The position numbers and the translations under genes were made by a program. Of a stretch of 64,000 bases of DNA, positions 1-10,900 are shown piece after piece; the stretch's first letter is position 1, and each line of letters starts with the position of its first letter. This DNA comes from Linnemannia schmuckeri (Eukaryota; Mortierellomycota; Mortierellomycetes; Mortierellales; Mortierellaceae): NCBI GenBank assembly GCA_029449235.1, contig JANATG010000014.1, positions 372,001 to 436,000 on the forward strand. The letters run 5' to 3'. Below the pieces are notes generated by a model, which ran no database searches, was not told where the DNA came from, and saw nothing but the letters and a program-made list of their open reading frames with translations.

Positions 1-286
1 TGTGATGTGGTTCATGATCCTTGATATTCATGCGTGGGCGGGCTCATGCAAGGTTCATCGTTCGTGAGTTTTGTTGAAATTCAATGGTCTTGTATGAATG
101 ACGGTCGGTATATGAGACCTTGGTTTCTTGTGTCTTCTAGTTCATCTGTGCATGTTGGATATCATTTCTTGTCTTCTTTTTTCTTTCTTTGGTGGTTTGG
201 ATGACAATAGTGGTAGGCGAGAGAACATGATGAGCTTGGGGTAGGCCCTAACCACTCTCTTCTCTTTTGTTCAATTCTTTGGCCAG
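1..286 (+). other. Probable intron and left-edge sequence of the gene ending at 617
   Basis: No open frame of note runs through this stretch. A GTGAGT donor-like site lies near 66-71. A CTAAC branch-like motif at 247-251 is followed by a pyrimidine-rich tract and a CAG at 284-286, which together look like a fungal 3' splice site. I therefore read it as the last intron of a gene whose earlier exons lie at or beyond the left edge. The donor assignment is uncertain. Confidence 0.4.
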
Positions 287-617
287 TAACTATCGAAAGT
301 GGTCTGCATCAACGGGCCCTGCACCGGCGGACCCTGCACCGGCGGACCCTGCGCCTGCTCCCAAAAAGAAGCAACGAATGGCAGCTCGCCGACGTATGCG
401 ACTTCACAAAGGAGAGCAGGGAGATGCAAAGGACGGTATTCAATCTGGCAAGCACGCAGGAGTTCTGCCAATGACGCAGCATGAAGATCAGTCAGTCGAA
501 GCTTCACCCAGCATGCACCATGCCAACCAGCAAGCTGACCAGCAGGACGCAGGAGAGCAGCTGGACACCGCAGGACAGCAAGGACCATCGCCAGCAGTCG
601 CCGATGCTCCTCAGTAA
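287..617 (+). CDS. 3' exon of an unidentified gene (left-truncated)
   Basis: The frame opens after the acceptor at 284-286 and runs to TAA at 615-617. It encodes a basic, proline/alanine-rich segment: a 15-bp tandem repeat at about 317-360 gives repeated PAPAD units, followed by a Lys/Arg-rich stretch and a Gln/Asp-rich tail. No domain is recognised. The same frame continues without interruption past the TAA for another 62 codons, to TGA at 804-806. That extension is highly charged (rich in Glu, Asp, Lys) and looks as protein-like as the part before the stop. The gene could end at 617, be a pseudogene with a nonsense mutation, or be read through. No sensible intron removes the TAA, because GT..AG around it would be only 17 bases and would break the frame. 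Confidence 0.4.
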
Positions 618-1090
618 CGTGATCATGCAGAGGAGACGATTACTCAGGAAAAGTGGGATGACGACAAAAAGGAAGAACAGAGGACAGAGGGTGTTGAAGA
701 TGATGGTGAGAAGGATGCAGGTAAAAAAAGCGAAAAAGGTTGGAGTGAGCATTGGGACAGGGAGGGTCTACAGGAGGAGTCCATGATTCGATATCTTGGC
801 CGCTGATCGCACAACTTCCGTGGGGCAGTGCTCATGAAATTATTCTTGTTTTTTTGGCCTCTGGATTGTTTGTTTATTGACGATGTAGTGTTCTCAATAA
901 GTACCAGTTCCGTTTGTTTTTCAATCCAAATTTCAAATGATATTTGATGTGATGCCAAGCTGAAAGGACAAAAAACGAAAACACAACATCTTTTAAGCCA
1001 TGAAAATGGGGTCGCATGTATTTTTGTCTTGAGATGAAATTGCTTTGTATACGTTTCGCCGCAAATTCTTCTGGAGTTGCCTAATAGCCC
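618..1090. other. Intergenic, with in-frame extension of the upstream gene to 806
   Basis: Positions 618-806 continue the frame of the preceding exon beyond its TAA. From 807 to 1090 the sequence is AT-rich with no supported gene, and serves as the 3' flank of two convergent genes. Confidence 0.4.
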
Positions 1091-2684
1091 CTATGCCTTA
1101 GACGACTTATTTACCGAGCCGTCTGGAGCTTGCGCCCGTGCGTCCTCGACACTGCAGTATTGAACTCCCAAACCCAGTCTCAGCCGCAGGCAGCGCAGCT
1201 TCTCCTGCTCCAACCGCTCGGCCACCTGATGTTTCCAGTAAACAGCGGGAGAATGATGCATCAAAGTCGTGCTTGGGATATGGTGCTGAATGACACGAAT
1301 TGGTGTCGTTGACGAGGAACTGACAGCGACCTGTGAGATGAATGATGACAGTGTCAAGGGGAAGGAGGGCATTGAAGTTATCGCAGGTGTCGAAGCCGGC
1401 GTCCTTGTGGTGGTGGATCCCAAGTTCCCATTGCTGCTGTTGGTGGAGTTCGTATCTGAGAAATATGATATCTGTGACTGACTTGAACGAGCGACGTGGG
1501 CTGGAGTGATTGTTGTTGGTTGATAAGAAGACGTGTTCATTACTGTCATGCTTTGTGCTATCCGACGGTGGTGGGGCAGAATCAAGGGCGATGGCATTTG
1601 CAGTATTGGGGTCATGACCACCGCTGCACGATTGGCATTAATGTTGCTGTTTGGCTTGAAAAGGGTTCTTGTAGATTGCGATACTGAATAGGACCGAGAA
1701 GAGGTCAATGCGCACGGAGTCGTGCAGAGCCTGAACCACTCAACTCGAGTAAACTCGCTGCCCTTGCATGACCAATTGAGCTACTTCACAGTCCATATTC
1801 TTCCGTATTGCCTGGCACGAAGTCCAGGCCATCCTCGTTCCCATCATCCATATAGTCTGATACCTTTCAGAGAGTATGTGGGAGATCTCCATCGGATGTT
1901 GATCCCGATTGACCCTGATGTACAGGGACGAGACACAAGGCGGACCCTGATGTCTCTTGTCCCGACAGCTGGTGTTTTCTGCTCCAGGAAAGTGAAAGGA
2001 GGAGCTTTTGTCCCGCAAAGATCGATCCCGAAATGGTCAACTTGTAGGTCAGCCTCTAAAGTAAGGCTCATTGGCGATGAGACGATAGTAATAAGAGTAG
2101 AGGTGATGTAAGTAAACCTTACTTTGTTTTTCCGTCGACTCAGCCATATTTTTTTTGACGATCAACGAGCGGTGGAATTGGGAATATAGCCGACACAAGC
2201 GTCAATGAACCGTGTCTTCGCAACAAACAACGTCAAAAGACAAACAAGCCCCAAGTCCATACTACTCAAAGAAATGTAAATCACATCAGGATTAAGAAGG
2301 ATGTGGAGCGAGCGTGCGTGTGAGACAAAAAGGAAAGGAAATGACTTGCGAAATCACCGACTGACTTGCATGGCCACTCCAAGATCTTTATAATCACAAG
2401 CAAGGATAAAAAAGACCAGTCTCCAGACATCATCGACAAGTCCACAACTCTTGGCTCCTTGCCCTTGCTCATGCTCATGCCTCCTATCACTATGCTCTTC
2501 CTGCTGTTAACAACAGTCCTCCCGGGGTTGTATAAGACAGCTGTCCAGGACATCGAAGATACGTGAAGAGGCTGACTGTGGTAATTACGTCGGTTGATGC
2601 AGTGGGGAAGGAGGAAGAGGATGACTCGTCGAGATGAAGCTCAGTGGGGGATGGGATAGCGGCGACGGCGACGGCACTGGACAT
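1091..2684 (-). CDS. Unidentified multi-exon gene, Ser/Thr-rich; structure incomplete
   Basis: The best-supported part is the last exon, about 1091-1684. It has a TTCAG acceptor and encodes a Ser/Thr/Pro-rich region ending in a charged helical segment (around KHQVAERLEQEKLRCLRLRL). An exon upstream (about 1860-2071, donor AAG/GTATCA) joins it in phase (AAA G + TA TCG). Farther upstream, ATG at 2682-2684 follows a CA-rich leader typical of genes in this window and opens a Ser/Thr-rich frame. An intermediate exon around 2400-2500 is likely (peptide SMSKGKEPRVVDLSMMSGDW). I could not join all exons cleanly, and the 2071 segment might begin at its own ATG. No domain is recognised. Confidence refers to there being a gene on this strand, not to the exact model. 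Confidence 0.4.
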
Positions 2685-5600
2685 CCTTGTTTACTTGCTT
2701 GTATGGGTATTGTTATTTGTCTCCGTGTGTTGAGGGTTGTTGAAAGTTGTTCTCAAGAGTGGCGATAGTTTTACGAGAAATGAGAGAAAATAAAAGGAGA
2801 GAATGAGGAAATAGGCGACACTCAAAGACAGTAAACGGATGATGTTTTTGTACACATGGGCAACAAGTAAGGAGATAGAAAGGAGTGGGGTCAATGCAGA
2901 TTGTGTTATGATGACAAAAGTGGGACGAGTGAAGGAGAGACGAGAAAAAAGGAGCTCAGGAATGAAGAAGAGGAAGAGAAGGAGAGTAAGCCCGGGGGTG
3001 AAAATCAGTCAGATAATGGGATAAAAGAAGAGAGAGAAAAGATTCAAAGAAGCCAAGGCATGAGATTACATGGAGTGATACCTGTCATGTAACCAAGTTC
3101 TATGTCGATTATTGTAGAAAATATTACTGAGATGCTCTTGAACCCAGACATCTAAAGCACATAGCGCTTTGACCAGTGTTTAAAATTAAATTCGAAAAGG
3201 ATCCGAATTTTTACACCTGACGCAATTGAACAACAACAACAGTGGTTGTCGCGCATCTAACATTTTCTTTTCATCTGTAGTATATGACGCCCTTCACCGT
3301 GCTCCATTTTCACCCCATCGACATATCCTCAAGGTTTTCGGGCATGTTTGTGGTTCAAGGAAAAGAAAATCAGCTGAAGTAGAATGGTAAGAAAGACGCG
3401 TTTGGCTTCCCAAGCCAAAGGTAATTATTAGAACAAATTACAGCTGGGAATCGGTGATCAACAATTATGCCCGATTTAGGACTGTCGTTCCTGTACCCCT
3501 GGATCTCGCTCAATCATGCCCACGCTCACGACCACGTGCTTTGGTGAGTAATTGAACCATATCGTAATATTCAACTGCCCTTCCTAAATTGCATGGGGTG
3601 CTCATCATAGTCGTTGCTTGCCGGTTCGACAAGGTATCGGCAGTACGGGGCGACAACCTTGGTTTATCGGGTTGTGGCTATTGAAATAGGAAATGATATG
3701 TGAAAGCTGAGCCGAAATTATCCTTCTGCTAATAGTTTCTTATTTGAAAATTCGTTGAAACAGAGGCAATCAGCGTCCTAAATCAGGTTGAAAACTGAGT
3801 TCTTCACAGTCATGAAAGAAGCGGTATGTTCGTGAAAAATAAAAACGTGGTTTCTTATTTATTATATCTTTTGCCTCTAATGCTAAACGCAACAACGTTA
3901 TACTACACTTTTATTGACTAGATGATCATGTAGAGGGGGTTGAACTACGCAAACTATAAACGCGTCTCAACATTGCACTTCTTTGTCATACTACAGAAGA
4001 AGCCTTTTCATCTGGTAATTTCGAGTGATCATACTTTTCCACTATCACATCTTACCTTGGAATTATATCATAAGGGACGCATAATCCCTTTGGTTGTCTA
4101 TCCCGAAACGTGGTTCAATCCGTTTACCCATATTTCGGGTTCCTCGCTATCCACTTTCATTTCTTTTAATTGCTAAGTATGATCAAGAGAGTTTGAAAGA
4201 AAAAAAAAAGATGGACGGTCCAGATCACCAGCATAAAAATTTCACCCAAGTCCCTACTTCCCTTGCACCTATTCCCCGATGCACTTTAGCGAATTTGTTA
4301 TCTGACGTGTATGTTGTTTTGTTTTAACAGACGTCAAAATAATAACCCGCCAAAAACCAAACACGAGCACGTTTTTCAATTGTTTTCATACTTCCACTTC
4401 ATCTCGCAAATTGGTTATTGTTGTTTTGTTTTGCTTGTTTGTTTTGTTCGTACCAGTCCCGGAATTCATGGCCGGATATTCTCGTACGCATTCCACCCTA
4501 TCCATCTACCCAACGTGGTCGCAACAGTGCAAAAGCATGCAATAAGGAATCACAGTGAAAGAAAAGAAAAGTGATGTTGGAGGATTGATGATGCCTCAGT
4601 GTTGTAAAATGTCGCCATGCGTGGGGAAGAAAAGGCTTACGGTTGAACCCAGGAAGAAATAATAAACAAAAAAACTCAAACAAATACAATCAGAGAACGG
4701 GTGGCGGCGGATTACAAAGAAGGAGAGGAATACGTGGGCAGAGTACACACACGGGCGTAGTACAAGAATTCAAGGAAGCCACATAAATACGGGACGAGGG
4801 TGATAGTAACCTGTTTTTGGCAAGCAATTGTCCAAATTAGAAGGTGAGAGACAGAGATGGTGTACTCATGAATCGAAGATGTCGCGTTATGGTTCCTCGT
4901 CTTGTTCAATTGAGAGCCGTTCGTTGGTTTTCTTCTTTAGTGCAACACCTAGAACTCTAACATTTAAAGAATAATTTTTTGTGCAAATGGCGCGATCCTC
5001 AATGGATATCCGCACTATAACCGTGTAAAAGTATGAACAGCCATGTGCGGACACTCGACGGACAACAAAAATTTAACGTTCAACTTCATTTTTTGCCCGA
5101 TGGACTTTTGATCCCCTCTTCGTCCCTGCATACCACTTTTTGCTACCTTTGACATCCACGACAACAGAGATGACATTCCATCCCAGCAGTTCAGTTGGTT
5201 CGTCCCCTTCCTCTCTCTCGACGAATTCACTCCAAGACTTCTTTCTATTCCTCCACACTTGTCCATCATCTTTATCCCATGTCGTCAACATATCAGTTGC
5301 ACTCACAAATACGTCTTACACTCACCCACAACCTACATCATCCATTATCTTCGTCAGGTCTCTCTCTCTTTTTAGTCCTCGGTTTACATCTATCCGACCG
5401 TTGACACCATCGTGCACCAAAACAGCTCACTTTTTTCACCGGATAAACACTTCCTCTGGCTCCCTCCTCCGTCTTTTCTTAACTCGTGGCAACATGTGTA
5501 CAGCGACACCCTGAAAAGCACCCAAACCCACGCCTAACTTTATCTCACCATCTGACCTTCCGTCTTCATACCGTGTTTTCTCACATAAATAACGGTTGCA

Positions 5601-5701
5601 TTTCGCCTACATTCCTCTCTTTCCTTTTTTCTCTAACCGTCTTGTTCACCACCAATCCCAGTTATCTCTCCTCACATATCACCCCCTTCCATCCCTCTAA
5701 G
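2685..5701. other. Long intergenic region upstream of the sulfatase
   Basis: Nothing convincing is coded here. Positions 2700-3100 on the minus strand hold the CA/CT-rich leader of the preceding gene. Positions 3100-4900 are AT-rich, with a short perfect hairpin at about 3403-3421 (TTTGGCTT/AAGCCAAA). Positions 5140-5700 are CT-rich and form the promoter and leader of the sulfatase. The open frames there are low-complexity products of that composition. Confidence 0.6.
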
Positions 5702-7630
5702 ATGAGAACTACCGCAATTTTGGCCGCGGTCCCCGCCGCCTCCTTCCTCCTCCTCTCCTTCTCCCAAATCGTCGCCGCCCAATCCCCCGCCTCCGACGCC
5801 GATACTGAAGCTGGCGCCCTTCCTATCGACAACCACGGTCGCCCTCACCCCAGCCATGGCCACGGCGACCAAAAACCCAACTTCTTGGTTTTCCTCACCG
5901 ACGACCAGGACCGCCGGATCAACTCCTTGGACTACCAACCCCTCGTCCAAAAGTACCTTCGTAATCAGGGTACAGAGTTCACCAACTATTTCACGACAAC
6001 GGCCATGTGTTGCCCTAGTCGTGTTTCGCTCTGGTCGGGACAGTTTGCCCATAATCATAACGTTACTGATGAGTCTCCTCCTCATGGTAAGGTTCTTGCT
6101 TTCTCATGATTTTTGTTTATGGTTGTTGAATTGATTCTTGGGATGCCATTATCTTTTACCAACACAAAGTTACGCGAAAAGACGCGAGAGAACTAAAATT
6201 TCACACCATCCATTCACCCTCTCTCCTGCAACGAAGGCTCGTACACGAAATTCGTGTCCCAAAAGCTTGACCAAAACTGGCTCCCAACCTGGTTGCAACA
6301 AGCCGGATACTCCAACAACTACATCGGCAAATTCATCAACGGTGTCTCCCCAGCCCTCAAACAAGCCCCTAAGGGCTTCGACACCGCCCATTGGGAGCCC
6401 CTCGTCGCTCCCAACATCTATACCTTTTACGACCCTGTTTTCTCTATCAACAATGGACCCTTGACGTCTTATAAGGGTCTGTACCAGACAGATGTTATTT
6501 CGGACAAGTCGGTCGAGATTTTGGATACACTTGCCAAGAACAAGACTCAACCTTTCTTGTTCGTCATCTCGCCTACGGCTCCACACGACGAGGTCTGGAT
6601 GACCGGCAACGGAACTATCTTCACACCCCCAGTCCCCGCAAAACGCCATGAACACCTCTTCAAAGACGTCAAAGTCCCGCGGCATCCAAACTTCAACCCC
6701 AAACACAACGACAAACCTTCTTGGGTCGGCACCCTCCCGCGTCTGACCGACGCTCAAGTCTCAGCTCTGGACCAGAAATACCGCGCCCGTCTGCAATCCC
6801 TCCAAGCGACCGATGAGTTGGTCGAACGAGTCATCAAACGTCTCGAACACAACGGCCAACTCGACAACACCTACATCGTCTACACCACCGACAACGGCTA
6901 TCACCTGGGAACCCATCGCATGTACGCCGGCAAACAAACCGCCTACGAGGAAGACACCAATATCCCCTTCATCATTCGTGGCCCTGGAATCGCAAAGGGA
7001 AAGAAATCAAACGCCGTCGCAACCCACACCCATTTCCCTGCAACAGTTCTCTCCCTCGCAAAACTCCCCATCCCCGACTCGCTCGACGCCCATTCGATTC
7101 CGGTCCTCGAAAACAAATCCGTCTACGGGAAGGATCAGCCCACAGAAGCCTTCTCGGTCGAATTCTGGTCCCAGGCGTTCATGGAGAACAGCACTGCCCG
7201 CTTCGATGCCAACACTTACAAGTCGGTTCGCCTGATCGGTCAAGGCTACAACTTGCTCTACACCGTCTGGTGCACGGGTGAGAAGGAGTACTATGATCTT
7301 GTCGAGGACCCCTTCCAGACTAAAAACATCTACAAGTCGACCAAACCCGCCTTCCTTAACCGTCTCGATGCCTTGTTGAATGTTCTCCGCACCTGCAAGG
7401 GTCCCACCTGCCGTGACCCCTGGGCCGTCATTCACCCTACCCAGAAGCCTGTTGGAAACGGTAACGGACACGGCCATGGAAAGGATAAGAGTGTGCGATC
7501 ATTGAAGGACGCGTTGAACAAAAAGTTTGACAAATTCTATGCCGAGCTGCCCAAGTTCCATTTCAAGGAATGTCTGCATTACTACAACCCCACCAACGAG
7601 GAGACCGCCCCTCGCCACACCGAGTTGTAA
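5702..7630 (+). CDS. Secreted arylsulfatase / N-acetylglucosamine-6-sulfatase-like sulfatase
   Basis: There are two exons, 5702-6086 and 6237-7630, split by a 150-base GTAAGG..AAG intron in phase 1; the product is 592 residues. The start is the ATG following the CT-rich leader, and it gives a clear signal peptide (about residues 1-26, ending VAAQS). The sulfatase core is complete. The metal-binding TDDQD is at 66-70. The formylglycine motif C-x-P-S-R is at 103-107, with Cys103 as the residue to be oxidised. His245 lies in APHDEVW, and the second metal/active-site motif TTDNGYHLG is near 345-353, with Lys361 after it. Such enzymes hydrolyse sulfate esters of sugars or aromatics, here probably outside the cell or in the vacuole. 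A His/Gly-rich insert (GNGNGHGHGKDK) lies near the C-terminus. Substrate cannot be told from sequence. The active Cys requires a formylglycine-generating enzyme, which is not in this window. Confidence 0.9.
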
Positions 7631-7967
7631 AAAAATAATGATCTAGACATCGTATCATACCCCATTCATACCTCCCATCCATATCTTCACAAATAGAGCA
7701 TCCTATGCACATTATTAAATTAACTGACTGCAAGGAGAAAAAGGGGGACATCTTAACATAGATCGTTGTAATAAGCAGGGGAACAAAATAGAGGCTGGCA
7801 AATAACCAAAACTGCAAGGCTATGTTTCACCTTATTGCCACCAGAAAAGATGCAACTCCACCGTATGTTCATAGCATGCAACCTGAAAATGCAATCAAAC
7901 GACTTTTTATTATTTTTATCAAGTAGGATCAAGCGTGACAAATAAGAATGAAAAAGATGACATGCGT
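7631..7967. other. Convergent 3' flank between sulfatase and YTH gene
   Basis: AT-rich sequence between two convergent stop codons, with no open frame worth calling. It holds the 3' untranslated regions of both genes. Confidence 0.6.
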
Positions 7968-10900
7968 CTAGACATGAACAACATCAGAAATCTCAAGGCC
8001 CTGGTCTTCCACATCTCCTTCAAGACCCTCATCATCGTGACTTCCCGCTTCCTTACTCGCTCCCGCCGCCGTCCCTGTACCCGCAGCCTTCTTACGTGAC
8101 CCTCCCGGGGGTGGGATCAACGTAGACGACGATGAGACAGTAGAGGACGAGACGGAACGAGACGATCGTGTCCTGGCACGGGAAGAAGACAGGGGATCTT
8201 CATCCCCCTGAGCCAAAGTCCTTGTTGATTCCGTGAGCGATCGCGACCTGGCCTGCTGCTGCTTCTCATCTTCATCTTCTCCATGGTGGCCGCCGTTCGG
8301 TGTTGTCACACCGGTCCCTGCTTCGTCACCGTCGTCATTGTCATGCGTGCCTTCTTCGGTCTCACCACCATTCTCCGGCTCCTCGGCCACTTCCTGCGCC
8401 TCTTCATGGTGTCCCAAGTTGCCACCGTCCCCGGCTCTCTCAGCTGCATGAGGGTCATGAGGCATATATCCATATCCATACATATGCTATAATTTGAATA
8501 CAGAAAAGAGGGCAAATCAGTCATCCAGAATATACAATTCGACACACTACACATTCCATAAGGATAATAAGTCAAGGCGATCCAATGTTACCTGATGGTA
8601 GGCTTCTTCAACAGGTATGTATCCATACGTGAGTCCATCATATCCAATCATAGGCACCATCCCCTCCATCCCATGGACCTCTCCATGCGCACCGGGGATC
8701 ATTGGCATCGTCGCAGCATGTCCCGAGACCATGGAAGGCCCTGGTGGAATGATGCCAGGCATAGGTGGTCCCTGACCAGGATGCCACGCCATTGCCCCAT
8801 GAATAAATGGGGTGGGGCCCGGGACATACGAGTACCCCATGTATGGTGGCATCACTGGATATCCAGGAGGCGGGAAGGATGCATAGTGCGCCCCATGAGG
8901 TCCTTGTCCTGCATACATTCCTGGATGAGGTGGCATCATCCCTCCTCCTGTCATGGGTACTCCTCTAGCAACTCCCGAGTATCCACTATGATCGTGTGAG
9001 CCTGACTGTCCTGCGCTTCCCAGTGCTGGTGATGATCCTCCAGGCCCATGCTTGAATGTATCCGCTCCAGGTGGTGACACATTGGCTCGGTATTGGCCAG
9101 GGGAGGTCGCTGGTTGAGAGCCTCCTTGTCGTCGGTTATTGTGAGGTGAATTGAATGGAGGCGCCTCATAGTTTCCTCCTGCCCCTGTGCTACTACCATG
9201 AGATCCAGGGTACTTACTTCCACCTCCAGGTCCTCCTTTCCGGTAATTGGCCGATTGTTCCTGAGGATAGTATCCACCTTGCATATGAGGCGCGCCCCCA
9301 TAGGGCGCAGAAGCATATCCAGCATGACCGCCTCTGTAGGTCGTCTTGGCGTTCCAGCCGGGTCGTTGGTGGTCTTGCGTCGTGTTAGGATGATCCGAGT
9401 ACAATCCTTGGGGTGTGTTGCTACCGCCATAGTACTGGTGGCGAGGCGACGACCGGTACCCACTCGAGCCAGCATGAGGTAACTGATAACCCTCCGCTCC
9501 GAATTGACTGCGATGTGACGTAGGATGTGGAGAGTGCGCGGACTTTGAACCAGAACCATGAGAACGCGACGGATCAAGAGAGGGACGACGGTCTCCACCA
9601 CCTGAACTTGTCGAACGGGTACTCATGACGCTGGACCGACGGGAGGACGTGGTCCGTTGAGCTGAGAGCGGGGCGAGTGAGTTGGTGTCGCCGGCAACAC
9701 TGGATCGACGACTGTCTCCTGCTTCCGAGTTGGTCCTGCTTGTCGCGCCACTAACACTGCCTCGTCCCTTGCGACTACTGCTGGTTCTTTTAAACAAACT
9801 GACCAGTTGCTCGCCAACTGTTGGCTCGACCTCTGTTCCATCTTTGGACACCTTGACCTCCCTGTTTTCGTACAGTGGGTTCAACATGTGCGTCGTCTTC
9901 GAGAATGACACCTTGTGCCTATTATGACGAAAAATATTACTTCGTTAGTTCAAAAATTACTGGCTGACATGCATCTTGTATTACACCGTTGACATATAAT
10001 GATTTCAAAAGGACTTACACGTCGATCCATTGAACAGGGAACATAATACCCCACGTCTTGGTGGTCGTCGAAGCGCGAGAGATGGCCTCGGCCTCTTCGT
10101 AAGTAAGCTGTCGACCTTCCTTCGCCGCCTGCTCAATCTCTTCAAGCATCGCCGCTTTCATCTCTGGTGAAAGAGGAATCTCCAACGCAGGCTGCCAAAT
10201 CCGATCCTCTCTGCTTGCCATTATCGCTGCTTCGTTCTCTGATGAGATGAGATCCATCATCCTACGTTTCAAGACATGGCCAAGATAAGAGTCTCGTTAG
10301 AGTTGACATTCCCCGGCCTGTACGACATGACAACTGCTTGCATAGACATGGCAAATTTGGCTTACCGAGCATAGCCAAAGAACTCTCCACTCTTGTTGGC
10401 ACTAAACACAAGGTACACATTCTTGGAGTTCTATTTCGCACATAGAACAATAGGAGTGATAAAACAGTAGCGAGAATGAGCACAGGTACACGAAAAGTAA
10501 ATGGCCATTTTCACGCAAATTCAAAGAGTATCGATTATCTCTTTCCATGTGGCAGCTCATTTTCAATGATACACATACCATAAAAGCATCGTTCAAGATG
10601 GGGACAAGATGCTCCTGAGTTGCCCAGAGTCCAAATTGCGCACTCAGCTTGAGATCCTCCTCGTTTAAACTCTTCATAATGAAGTACCGTGACTCCGCAT
10701 ATCCCAACGAAGAAGATGATCGAGACTTTTTTTGGCTCGACTTGGGTTTCCGCTTGCCATGTCCAGAGCCCGCCAGAGAGGATCCCTCACCTCCACTTGA
10801 AGAGCTGTCGAGAAGCGGGCTTCCTTCCAGTCGCATTCTTTCCAGGCGGGACTGCACTTCTGAGAGTTCAGGATGCGCGCTTCCAGAATCCATCCGCTGG

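Noticed and set aside
3130..3190. tRNA-like stretch on the minus strand (GGTTCAAG box, D-arm-like GGTCAAAGC)
   Set aside because: The T-stem and anticodon stem do not pair properly, no usable anticodon loop with U33 forms, and no acceptor stem is visible. At best it is a degenerate relic.
5140..5700. Two overlapping frames, Ser/Thr/Pro-rich, before the sulfatase
   Set aside because: They come from the CT-rich leader. The longer one merges into the sulfatase frame, but the signal peptide shows that the real start is at 5702.
8233..9927. Several plus-strand frames opposite the YTH gene
   Set aside because: They are complements of repetitive Gly/Pro/His codons; the minus-strand YTH exons explain the region.
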